Positions 29,641 through 38,269 of a stretch of DNA of 64,000 nt are shown piece by piece. The DNA comes from Aporrectodea caliginosa. Taxonomy: Eukaryota > Annelida > Clitellata > Crassiclitellata > Lumbricidae. The notes below the pieces were generated by a model. It was not told where the DNA came from. It worked only from the letters and a program-made list of their open reading frames with translations, and ran no database searches. Made by a program: the position numbers and the translations under genes. The stretch covers positions 1,251,305-1,315,304 of the forward strand of contig JACEVL010000151.1 in the NCBI GenBank assembly GCA_020284085.1, in the 5' to 3' direction. Every line of letters starts with the position of its first letter. Positions within the stretch are counted from its first letter, which is position 1.

Positions 29641-30760
29641 TGGGAACCGGCGTTTCCCGATTTCTGACGTCATTGTCGATGTTATCTCCCTCCCCTAGCG
29701 TTCTGTAATAAACCTCATAGGGGGGAGTGACGTCTTCCGGAGGTACTAAGTTACGGACAGGAAGGTGGACTGTAGCAGACCTAACTCTATTTATTGTCGT
29801 CTGCCCGGGTTCCCACTGGTGCGGGGGCCCGTAGTTAGGTGAAGAGGGGTCGCCTCTCTGTCCTGCTAGCTTACGTCCCGTCTCAGTTCGTCCAGTCCTT
29901 TCCTGCTTTTCCCCGCTCAACTTAGTTACCTGACCTGACATGTTGCTAGTATGCTCAGGATCACTTGGCCAGGAAGCCAAACCTTTCTCGGCCTCGGTTC
30001 TCTCGCTGTTAGTCCTCGTCGCCATTTTGAAGTCGCTCTCAGTATACTCCAGGGAGGGTGCTAAGTCTTCCTGTTTGTGTGAGTAACCTAGACTTCTAGA
30101 TTTTACACTTCTTTCTTGTTCTTGCTTCTCCGGAAATGGTGGTCCTGGGAGATTCACTTCTTGGACAGTGGAGTGTTCCTTCGGAGTGCGTCTCTTCTCC
30201 ATTAATCTCACACTTCTCCTCAGTCCAGTACCTCTGAGATAATCAGGCGGTATAGAAGTTTCCTCTCCCCCATCCCGATCAACGCAGGTGCCATGAGCAG
30301 AAGGAACGGAGTCATTCTTAGACACTATCCCGAACCAGGTAGGATATGAGTTCGTTAACTGGATCTGTCCTCTCAACTCTTCTGTCTTTTCCTTAGTTTC
30401 CAAAGGTCTTTCCCAACCTCGCTTATCTTCACATTCCTTAGTTAACAAGTATAACAGTTTCTCGTCTAACTGATCTTGTCTTTCGTCATAGTACTGAAAT
30501 CGGGAGTTGATACTTTCTGATATTGTACTCAACTCTTGTCTCATTTGTAGGTCTAGTTTGGCTACAACGGAGTTTACCTGTACCAAACCTTCAATTAACC
30601 GATTGGAGATTAACTCTAAATGATTAGTCAAATCTGGCAAATAATTGTGTTCCTCTCTCGATGTCTCTTCACACTTAGAGGGAATTATCTGTTCGATTTC
30701 TAGACTTTCACATTCCTCACTTGCACTCTCAACATGTTCAACAGTTTCCATTTCACACAA
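29600..30760 (-). CDS. 386-codon gag-like ORF of an unidentified element
   Basis: Uninterrupted minus-strand ORF starting M-C-E-M-E-T-V. The N-terminal half is acidic and heptad-like (about residues 40-110: L-T-N-H-L-E-L-I-S-N-R-L, L-D-L-Q-M-R-Q-E-L), suggesting a coiled coil. The C-terminal half is rich in Lys, Arg, Glu, Pro and Ser, with L-R-R-S-V-R-L-M-E-K-R. There is no CCHC knuckle, protease or RT motif. The composition resembles gag/ORF1 proteins of retroelements, and the ORF lies antisense inside intron 2 of gene B. The last ~20 codons run into the palindromic MITE, so the natural C-terminus may be lost. It could instead be an unrelated host gene. Function unknown. Confidence 0.5.
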   Translation of the reverse strand: MCEMETVEHVESASEECESLEIEQIIPSKCEETSREEHNYLPDLTNHLELISNRLIEGLVQVNSVVAKLDLQMRQELSTISESINSRFQYYDERQDQLDEKLLYLLTKECEDKRGWERPLETKEKTEELRGQIQLTNSYPTWFGIVSKNDSVPSAHGTCVDRDGGEETSIPPDYLRGTGLRRSVRLMEKRRTPKEHSTVQEVNLPGPPFPEKQEQERSVKSRSLGYSHKQEDLAPSLEYTESDFKMATRTNSERTEAEKGLASWPSDPEHTSNMSGQVTKLSGEKQERTGRTETGRKLAGQRGDPSSPNYGPPHQWEPGQTTINRVRSATVHLPVRNLVPPEDVTPPYEVYYRTLGEGDNIDNDVRNRETPVPTLGQENGNKTHLN

Positions 30761-32010
30761 TTCAACACACGACTTGTTTCAAGATTATTCAAGCTGGATA
30801 CAAGGTTATATTATTACATGTAGGCCTATAAATCGCAACACAGTGAAAATCTAATCTACGCAATAAACATTCTTCTCACGACAAGCATCCATAAAACCGG
30901 ACTATGATCACGATTAATATCCGTTAATCAATCTGTCATATCCTATTCTACGTTTCCCCAAATAATAAAAATAATAATAATAGTAATAATAATAAAGTAC
31001 TTAACTCTTCTGTTCATCAGCAGCGCAGAGTCCTGTTCACTTTCGATATCGCTGACGTCGGGATTTTCCCTTCGCATCCAACCTCAACGATCGACCTTTG
31101 AACAGTCGATTCCTCGTCGCTTGACTTAACTCGGCAGCTGCGAACTTCTGGTTCGAAACTTATCTAAGACAAGACTTTTCCTTTCTCGTCTTCCACTCTT
31201 CCTTAACACTTCACGGACTATTCTTATTCAACAAAGACGGGCTTCCTTTTCCTCTTCGTTGTTCGTCTTCACCAGTTGTCTCGTAAATCTCTTTCTATTC
31301 ACGACACTTCTCGGTTCCTTTAATTCTCTTCACAGTTTCCTCCCTAGTCCAGTGGCGTTGAAGGTAGACGTCTCGAGGCTTCAAGCATAGACTAGAGGTC
31401 CCGAAGGTGAACGTCTTCCTCCTTCGAGCAGTAACTTCTTCGTTACTACACCTAGTATCATTCTCCCTAGGAATTTTCTACTTCACTTCACCTCCTCAAA
31501 CTACTCGTTACTTGTAGAACAGTTGGGTCGTTTTAACCTCTGCCTGTGATCCGTTCACGAATGTAGTTTCTCCACTCAACTTCTCATTACACTTCACTAG
31601 GAGGCCTTTTCCACTTCATTCTTCTCACCCGAGTCCTCCCATCAGGCAATCCCGAAGTATGCACGTTCTGTACAGTTTCAACAGATCTATGCAACTCCGG
31701 CGCGGCACCAATGCAACCGAATTGCCCTTGAATTGCCTGATTGCTGCTGACTTCCAGGGACGAACTGAAGAGCTACTGTATTTCCCTGTCTTATATTAAA
31801 ATACAATCTACGTCTCGATAGAAGTCTAACTGTAATAGGCTGCATCCCTAATTATGCAACAACCAATCACAGCTCCTGACTACTCTTCGGAACTCGCCTT
31901 CCTCATTAACATGAATCCCACCCCTGTCGGTGACTTGGATCTATCCCATGCTAATATCTTATAATAACTTAAATAATAATAAATTTCGGTTGCCAATCAA
32001 TGTCGCACAG
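30761..32010 (-). other. Possible leader/LTR-like region upstream of the gag-like ORF
   Basis: Read on the minus strand this precedes the ORF. It contains an AATATAAGACAGGG TATA-like stretch near 31795, then about 700 bp of GA-rich sequence (CTTC-rich on the plus strand) and a short A/T trinucleotide tract at 30960-31000. A second LTR is not visible, so an LTR-retrotransposon 5' end is only a hypothesis. Confidence 0.3.
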
Positions 32011-32216
32011 CATGTTATGCTTACGAGCTGAACTTTTATGCAAACGGGCTGCTTGTAATGCGTACGCGCTGACTAGGCTGCGTGCTGTCTGAAACTAAAC
32101 TTAGCAAGTGGTTATTGGCTGGAAAGTACTGAGATGGCTCACGAACTGTCGTGAAGCATGGTTAGCCAGCTAGCCATAAGCTGCACACCAAGTTGTTCGT
32201 ACATTTTTTTATTTAG

Positions 32217-32327
32217 GTTCAGATCTTGGGAGAGCTGAGTCCATGCACGGACGACCTCCGCTTTGATAGAGTCCGTATCTTCATCACCAATGACAACAAG
32301 GTGGTTCATATACCTCGAACTGGGTAA
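32217..32327 (+). CDS. Inhibitor gene B exon 3: reactive-site loop, P1 Asp predicted
   Basis: After TTTTTTTATTTAG, 36 codons plus TAA. The sequence starts V-Q-I-L-G-E-L-S-P-C-T-D-D-L-R-F-D-R-V-R and ends V-V-H-I-P-R-T-G. Twelve residues lead to P1, exactly as in eglin c (V...T-L-D-L-R). P2 Thr, P1' Asp, Arg48, Arg51 and Arg53 are all kept, but P1 is Asp instead of the usual Leu, Met or Arg. If functional it would suit a protease that accepts acidic P1. Pro of the L-P-E motif is Gly. A Cys sits at P3. The ~500 bp downstream matches the flanks of A and C. Confidence 0.88.
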   Translation, partial: VQILGELSPCTDDLRFDRVRIFITNDNKVVHIPRTG

Positions 32328-33216
32328 CCGTGAGCGAGAGCACTCGATCTTCCGACTCTATCCTGTTTTGTGGTGTGTTATGAGCTAAACCAATTCCTAC
32401 ATTCAGAAGTGTACAAGTAGGCCTATACCTCATGCCAACAACAGGATGTCCGAAATACTTTGGATAACACAACACATTTTTATATATAATTGCTTTTCTT
32501 AATTTAGCGATATATCGTCAATTTAAGTTTAAATTTAAATTACAGCTTTTAATCGCAAATGGACGATGTCTGCTTAGCTGTAGGCCTAAACGTTTGATAG
32601 ATTGCTTCCCAGAACTTAGTTTGATTTTAAATATTTGCGAAAGATATTGATGAATCGTTCAGGGAATCAACTTACAATGCAAACATAATTTGCGTTCGTC
32701 ATTTTAAATTGTAAAACAATGTCATATACAGCATAATCACGATGAATTGCAATTTTCGCTGAGGGTCGTCGTTGGTGGAGGGAATGATCCAGTCACGCAT
32801 ACACACCCACGTATACACACTCAACACAAACAAAATACTATGTATACATGAGTAGGGAGAGTGGATTCGAAGGGAGGGAGAAAAAGGTAGAGGAGCTCCT
32901 AAGGTTGATTGCATTTAGAGAGAGATTGGAAGGCGGATAAAATTAATGTTATATCTCTGCCCGCTCCTCAAAGTTGCTTCGAGTCATCAACTGCTTACGA
33001 ACTACGGCACTTAAATCTGTACTATTATTATTATTTTATTTTTATTATTATTATTATTATTATTATTGTTATTATTATTATTATCACTATTATCATAATT
33101 TTTTAAGTAAAATAGGAGGTCAAACTTTACAGTCGCCTGTTATGTCGGACATTGTGTTAAACTGAGATGTCATAAGAAGAGTTTATAAATTTCAACTGGT
33201 GTATTTTTAAAATTAG
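32328..33216 (+). other. 3' flank of gene B exon 3 and run-up to the second exon 3
   Basis: 32328-32800 is the shared 3' flank (CCGTGAGCGAGAG, TGCTTAGCTGTAGG, GAATTGCAATTTTCGCTGAGG). 33019-33098 is an (ATT)n tract. 33140-33216 matches the end of intron 2 in A and C (CCTGTTATGTCGGACATTG, GTATTTTTAAAATTAG). Confidence 0.6.
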
Positions 33217-33324
33217 TTGATGGTTTTGGATGAGCATGAACCAGAAACGCGTGACTATATCGAGGGAAGAATCCGTCTCTTTCTGAACAGAGACTTCAAA
33301 GTGGTTCGCGTAGCTTATAATTGA
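33217..33324 (+). CDS. Second exon 3 of gene B: alternative loop, P1 Arg predicted
   Basis: An acceptor-preceded exon (TTTTTAAAATTAG) with 35 codons plus TGA: L-M-V-L-D-E-H-E-P-E-T-R-D-Y-I-E-G-R-I-R, then L-F-L-N-R-D-F-K-V-V-R-V-A-Y-N. P2-P1-P1' is T-R-D, so P1 is Arg. Arg51 and Arg53 remain, though in G-R-I-R rather than D-R-V-R. Arg48 is Ile and the C-terminal Gly is lost. No exon 1 or 2 lies between it and the first exon 3 of gene B, 890 bp upstream. It could be a mutually exclusive 3' exon of gene B, or the remnant of a fifth gene. The frame is open and phase-compatible with exon 2. Confidence 0.7.
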   Translation: MMVLDEHEPETRDYIEGRIRLFLNRDFKVVRVAYN

Positions 33325-33840
33325 TATCCGTGAGCCAGAAATTTACTTCGACATTCTGTTTCATGGTGTGTAAAGGAGTAGCCTTACCATGTCCTGCATC
33401 CAGCAGCGTACATTGTACACCTCATACAGTACCAACAGAGTTGCAGGGAGTCCGGACTATCTCGGATAAGGCGAGACATGACTTTCGGAAAACAGAAATT
33501 TCTTCATAAACTGCATGTTTTCTTGAAATACACATACATTCGTGCACGTGGCTTATAATATACCATGAGTATTTATTTTCGGTTTCATCATCGGATCCAC
33601 AGTTTAACGGCAGCTTATGACAACATAGGCCGTTGACGCCAAAAAGATTATTTTTTTGCATATTACAGCTCTTTTGTCAAGTCAATAAAATGTTGGCTAA
33701 ACGAACTAGCCAGGCGGAGGTCGGTTGTCGATTGGCTGGCCAAGTCAGATAATGCGGGCCAATCGTCATCCCGGATTTCTAATCTGGGCTAAAGTATACC
33801 CACTCACATACCCACCCCATACGCCATACAGACACATGCT
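33325..33840 (+). other. 3' flank of the second exon 3
   Basis: GTGAGCCAGAAATTTACTTC and CATGGTGTGTAAAGG parallel the downstream flanks of the other exon 3 copies. The end (CACTCACATACCCACCCC) leads directly into the gene C promoter. Confidence 0.5.
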
Positions 33841-33846
33841 ATTACC

Positions 33847-33854
33847 TAAATAAG
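33847..33854 (+). promoter_or_regulatory. TATA-like box, inhibitor gene C
   Basis: TAAATAAG followed by CAGTCGTCGTCGAGACG, aligned with the boxes of genes A and D. It lies about 80 bp before the leader-exon donor. Confidence 0.5.
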
Positions 33855-33876
33855 CAGTCGTCGTCGAGACGATCAC

Positions 33877-33931
33877 CTATTCGGACGTTCTAAAAAAGCT
33901 TCTTCTTCCCGTTCATCCGTATTCGGAAAAG
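33877..33931 (+). other. Putative noncoding leader exon, inhibitor gene C
   Basis: It contains GCTTCTTCTTCCCGTTCATCC and ends GGAAAAG at a GTATAC donor, followed by AGTCGGCTACTTTGT. It is equivalent to the leaders before A and D. The acceptor would be at 36206-36207. Confidence 0.5.
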
Positions 33932-33964
33932 GTATACAGTCGGCTACTTTGTATATTTGCGCAC

Positions 33965-34145
33965 AAATGTATGTATCTATCTATCTATCTATGGAATTTA
34001 TATAGCGCCCCTTCAAGATAACTACTCAGAGGCGCTCCCGACCCAGGCCCGGTCAAAGAGGAAGGTCTTAAGTAGCCTAGTCTATAGAAAGATTCAGAGA
34101 GGTTTAGCGCGAAAGAACGTACCTTGTATCTATGCCTTTATGTAA
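33965..34145 (-). mobile_element. LINE 3' tail in intron 0 of gene C
   Basis: (ATCT)n followed by ATTTATATAGCGCCCCTTC and CAGAGGCGCTCCCGAC, then RT C-terminal remnants. It sits about 40 bp after the leader donor. An equivalent tail lies about 40 bp after the gene D donor. Confidence 0.75.
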
Positions 34146-34327
34146 GTAGGCGATGCGAAGAAAGGCAACTTCAATCAATCAATCAATCATAAAATTAATA
34201 CATAAATGTATTTATGGATGCTTGTTTGTGTTTATATACTGTTTATATACTGTTTATAATTATACACTAGCATGGTAAGCATGTTCGAAGTGTTGACATG
34301 AATTTATTTCAGCGTCCTGTTCAAGAA

Positions 34328-34406
34328 GCTACATTTCTCTCTCCTATGTTGCACTGTTACAACAGGTCCTGTTGTAACAGTGCAACGCAGCAGAGAAAAA
34401 TGTAGC
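34328..34406. other. Near-perfect 38-bp-stem hairpin in intron 0 of gene C
   Basis: GCTACATTTCTCTCTCC... and its complement pair over 38 bp with about four mismatches and a 3-base loop (GTC). It overlaps the block duplicated at 13890-14095, where only the 3' arm is found. Size and shape would allow a miRNA-like precursor, but a tiny MITE or local palindrome is as likely. Confidence 0.5.
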
Positions 34407-34461
34407 ACGTAATAGCACCCTTTGGTATGACCAAGCACCACATTGGGCAGTATAACAGCAG

Positions 34462-34757
<296 letters not shown>

Positions 34758-34979
34758 ATGCGGTGATTGTAGTTGTAATTTTAACTGTAAGTGCTGTTTA
34801 TATATGGCATGTTCAAGAAAGCTTATCGGTTAGATATCGCTCTGCTGTTGACCTCGGTCATGCACGAGAGCAGCTGACATTAGCTTTTAACCAATTCAAA
34901 TTCGTCTCATGGATATACACGTCCAGAGTATTGACGTTAATACTTAAACGACGAGAGCTTACTAGAATTGTAATTATAA

Positions 34980-35460
34980 CTGTAAATACAACTATTTATA
35001 TAGCATCGACGGTAGGAAGTTGCAACTGAATAGTTGCAGGAAGACTATTAGTGGCGGCGCCAGATGGAATAGGGAGGGCTTAGCCCCCCTAACTGCGGCT
35101 CAGCCCCCCCCCAAATGGGAAATCACTGCAAATCACAGGGAGGAGGGACAAAAGGAAGGGCTTGAAGCTTTAGCCCCCCCAACCTGAAATCTTGGCGCCT
35201 CCACTGAAGACTATTCCAGACACATGGACCAGATACCCGAAAGGCCCGATCACCCGTTTTAGTTTTTTTACGGGCACGAAAATATCAGCGGACTTCGATG
35301 ATCGAAGCCGATAGCGGCCTAATGTTGTCTGCGAGGTAGCATGGTGCGCAGTTGTTCGGACATTTATACAGAGCTGCCTCTGCCGTTCAAGTATTAAACT
35401 GCGTAGCAAGTTAGTTTCTGTTTCCCTTGTGTCGAACAACAACGAGCTACAATTATACTA
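34980..35460 (-). mobile_element. LINE 3' fragment carrying a MITE
   Basis: The minus frame 35170-35442 reads L-G-R-Y-R-L-R-S-S-K-S-A-D-I-F-V-P and L-V-H-V-S-G-I-V-F, degenerate versions of the R-S-A...V-P-R and W-N-x-L-P blocks at the C-terminus of CR1-like RTs. A TATATAGCATCGACGG tail is at the lower-coordinate end. The 158-bp MITE interrupts it. Confidence 0.55.
35049..35206. mobile_element. hAT-type MITE with 8-bp TSD
   Basis: AAGACTAT is duplicated (35041-35048 and 35207-35214). The ends are TAGTGGCGGCGCCAG and, inverted, CAGTGGAGGCGCCAAG. Inside, AGCCCCCC blocks face each other. Noncoding. Confidence 0.88.
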
Positions 35461-35601
35461 CAGTCTGTCATTGAATAACATTATTCAGAGGCCTGGCTTT
35501 GGTACTCCGCCGACCGTTTAATGGTCAGCCTGCATTTTTTTTAACTCTGTGCACGGAACTTTCCAGTGTCATCGCACATTTTTGTGAAGTATAAATAGCG
35601 C

Positions 35602-35956
35602 CATAGGCGCCGACTCCTTGGGAGCCTTGGGTGCCAATGTAGGCCCTACTCAGAGAGAAAGTTCAGTGGGTGCCTGGCACCCAGAAGAATTCAGACCTTA
35701 AATTCAAATTTTTTACATTATGTTACAGTAATCTCACAACTTGTCAAGCAGTTCAACACAAATACCCAACAGTGCATGATATCACAATAGTGAGCTTCAA
35801 ATACTTTTTCTAACCACGTAGCCCTTGATTTCTTTTCCCAAAATGCACTATAAGTCACCTTTGGCAATGTAGAATATAAAAAATGCACACGGATATATAC
35901 TGGGGTAGGACCCAGGCAGTGACACCCAGAGACAAAACCAAAAGTCGGCGCCTATG
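35602..35956. mobile_element. hAT-type MITE, 8-bp TSD with one mismatch
   Basis: The flanks are AATAGCGC (35594-35601) and AATAGCCC (35957-35964). The ends are CATAGGCGCCGACTCC and, inverted, CATAGGCGCCGACTTTTGG. GGGTGCC/GGGTGTC motifs are inside. Noncoding. Confidence 0.8.
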
Positions 35957-35964
35957 AATAGCCC

Positions 35965-36207
35965 ATATGAAAACCACACTACACAAGCAGGAACTCTAGG
36001 CCCTAGAGAAAGTCAAAATAGAAAAGTGGTGCTAATTGTCACGGAATCGGTTTGCTATTTTCAGCTATTCGGTTAGGGTGCTATGACCTAAGTTCAGAGT
36101 ATGAATGCGTACGTTAGGCGGAATACGTAAACAAACTGCTGAACCTTCACTATCACTTGTAGTTGTGGTTACGCATTGCTTTCTCTTTTATTTATGTCTG
36201 ACTGTAG
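35965..36207 (+). other. End of intron 0, gene C
   Basis: TATCACTTGTAGTTGTGG and CTTTCTCTTTTATTTATG align with the exon-1 acceptor region of gene D. TCTGACTGTAG supplies the acceptor. Confidence 0.55.
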
Positions 36208-36268
36208 ACTGTGCAAACAAACCAAGATGGCGGCCCCCAAGGAAAAATGGCCGGAGGTCATTGGAAAG
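36208..36268 (+). CDS. Inhibitor gene C exon 1 (potato inhibitor I family)
   Basis: 5' UTR ACTGTGCAAACAAACCAAG, then the ATG at 36227. Codons M-A-A-P-K-E-K-W-P-E-V-I-G-K, ending AAG|GTAATT in phase 0. W-P-E-V-I-G-K is the family signature. Exon 2 lies 16 kb away at 52235 because the giant foldback sits in this intron. With 52235-52285 and 53171-53278 the protein is 66 residues. Splicing across a 14.5-kb palindrome may be inefficient. Confidence 0.9.
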
Positions 36269-36599
36269 GTAATTTATAATAAACGATTGCAGTAAAATGT
36301 ACTCTCGCCAGAATTCTAATATAGCGAGTAAGTTTGGATTATAGTTTGGCATTTTATTTCCATATAGTAAAGGGTTGGGTTGGGTAGTGGTAGAATCTGA
36401 GTAATATTATAGTGTAGCGTTTCAGTTTGTAGAAGTTATTTTCTCGCTGCTGGGTTGGCTAAACCATTACCCTGCGATCAATAAAATGTATACATTTTCT
36501 ATAGCGACGTTATGGCCTCGACAATAATTTCTCATTTTTCAGTGATTTAATCTGGTTAGATTCTTGACCACCGCTGCCCGTGTTTGAATGGTTGTGACG

Positions 36600-36735
36600 C
36601 CATTTAAGGTCCACGTGTCCGGACCGTGCTAGCCCGGGATTCAAATCTCTTAAATAAGACACCATAGCAAGGCGAATCGGATCACACGCAATTAGGTGCA
36701 TGGGACGTACGCTCTAACAGTGTAGCTAACTGGAC
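36600..36735 (-). mobile_element. tRNA-like SINE fragment in intron 1 of gene C
   Basis: On the minus strand TAGCTACACTGTTAGAGCG resembles an A box and GATTTGAATCCCGGG a B box about 80 bp later. Its surroundings in gene B intron 1 are continuous without it. Weak evidence. Confidence 0.4.
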
Positions 36736-36964
36736 AGTCAAGCAAGTTATTAATAGAAAGATATCTCTTGTGGCATAGCGTTGTTTAATATGTATTGTAT
36801 TGAGGTCAACATTCTAGTCACAGCACATTGCCAGATTCTTCATTCTTGCGATATGCAGTTAAGTAAGCAATCTTTGTTAGCTGATGTGTGGGAAGATCTA
36901 CAACATGAAATGTATACGCTACTTCACCCTTTTGCACAGTAGCTTCCTGGTTCTACTCTTGGAT
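36736..36964 (+). other. Intron 1 of gene C left of the giant foldback
   Basis: TTATTAATAGAAAG, TTGAGGTCAA, TTTTGCACAGTAGC and GGTTCTACTCTTGG align with intron 1 of gene A at 16430-16690. Confidence 0.6.
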
Positions 36965-36980
36965 ACACGGAAGGGAACAG

Positions 36981-37190
36981 GTCGATAGTCCGAAGGTTCG
37001 ATAGTCCGAAGGTTCGATAATCCGAAGGTTCGATAGTCCGAAGGTTCGATAGTCCGAAGATTTCATGGTAAAACATATACGCTACGTACAAATACATTTT
37101 TATGGGTAATCCCGTATTTCACGTTGATAAATTCCTTGTCCGAAGGTTCGATAGTCCGAAGGTTCGATAGTCCGAAAGTTTCATGGTAAA
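36981..37190 (+). repeat. 16-bp minisatellite, left end of the giant foldback
   Basis: Five units of GTTCGATAGTCCGAAG at 36981-37060 and further units at 37138-37180, separated by a GGTAATCCCGTATTTCACG segment. Confidence 0.9.
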
Positions 37191-37372
37191 ACCGTAGTTT
37201 AGGTTGCTAGGCCAAAATTATTTCAATGTCTTCAATGCCGCACTTGACGTTGGTAAGTAAGCAGTCGGTAAACGTGTAGTTTAGCGTCATAAATTATTTT
37301 ATGACTTTAAGTGAAACAAAAAGCGTCGTAAATTATTTCAAATGACGTGCCATTGCCCAATGAATGCGTTAC

Positions 37373-37844
37373 GGGGCCGTCCATAAATGACGTCACGCAA
37401 TTTTGGCCGATTTTGAACCCCCCCTCCCCCCTCGTCACACTTCGTCACAAAAAGTAACACCCCTCTGAAAATGACGTCACAAAGCTCCGACCCCCCCCCA
37501 AAAAAACCAAATTTCCATGGCGAAGCAAAATGCTCCTTCATGAAACAAAATAGGGAAAGCATGAATTTTTAAAATCTAATGGTGACCAAATATTGAAATA
37601 ATTATAAAATTATTAATATTGGTGCCCGTATACATTAAAATAATAAAAAATTAATGAAAATTTAATCTTAAAAATTAGTGCTGTTATTAATAAAATTAAA
37701 TTGTTGTAAATTGTTAAATTTAATAACATAGACCTGGTTGTTGTGACGTCACACTTCTCAGACCTCACCCCCATGTCACACATCGTCACAAATTTCCGAC
37801 CACCGACCCCCCCTAGGTGCGTGACGTCATTTATGGACGGCCCC
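37373..37844. mobile_element. MITE with GGGGCCGTCCATAAATGACGTCA ends, left arm only
   Basis: Inverted termini begin GGGGCCGTCCATAAATGACG, with a 3-bp TAC duplication. The matching place in the right arm (about 51020-51030) is uninterrupted, proving insertion after the palindrome formed. A 3-bp TSD could fit PIF/Harbinger, but the superfamily is uncertain. Confidence 0.88.
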
Positions 37845-38269
37845 TACGACAGTATGGTTATAATTGTTTAACAGAAGGAAATCGATTGAAAAATTGTCTT
37901 AAATATACAATATTTCCCATAAAAAATGTCCGCTCGAAGCTAAAACTCAACAAACACCCATTCCGGAAGTCGGTGCGCGTCAAGTGGTCAATAATATTCA
38001 TATTCAAAGACCACATTATATCAATTCGAGTTCAGAATCGATTCCTTGTTGCATATGAAATGTCTCAAAAACGAAATGCCTCAATAATGCAGTAATTAAC
38101 AAATTTAAATCACTAATCCCTTTCACGCTGCATCTCGGCACCAGCCCTTGAATTTCCTCAAATTCGTTCGCACTGGATAGCAAGAAAAGCGGCAATTTGG
38201 CCCTTCGTCTAAAAAACTTACCTCTGCATTTCCGAATTCCCATTCTTGGGAGCGTCTGTTAGGCACTCC

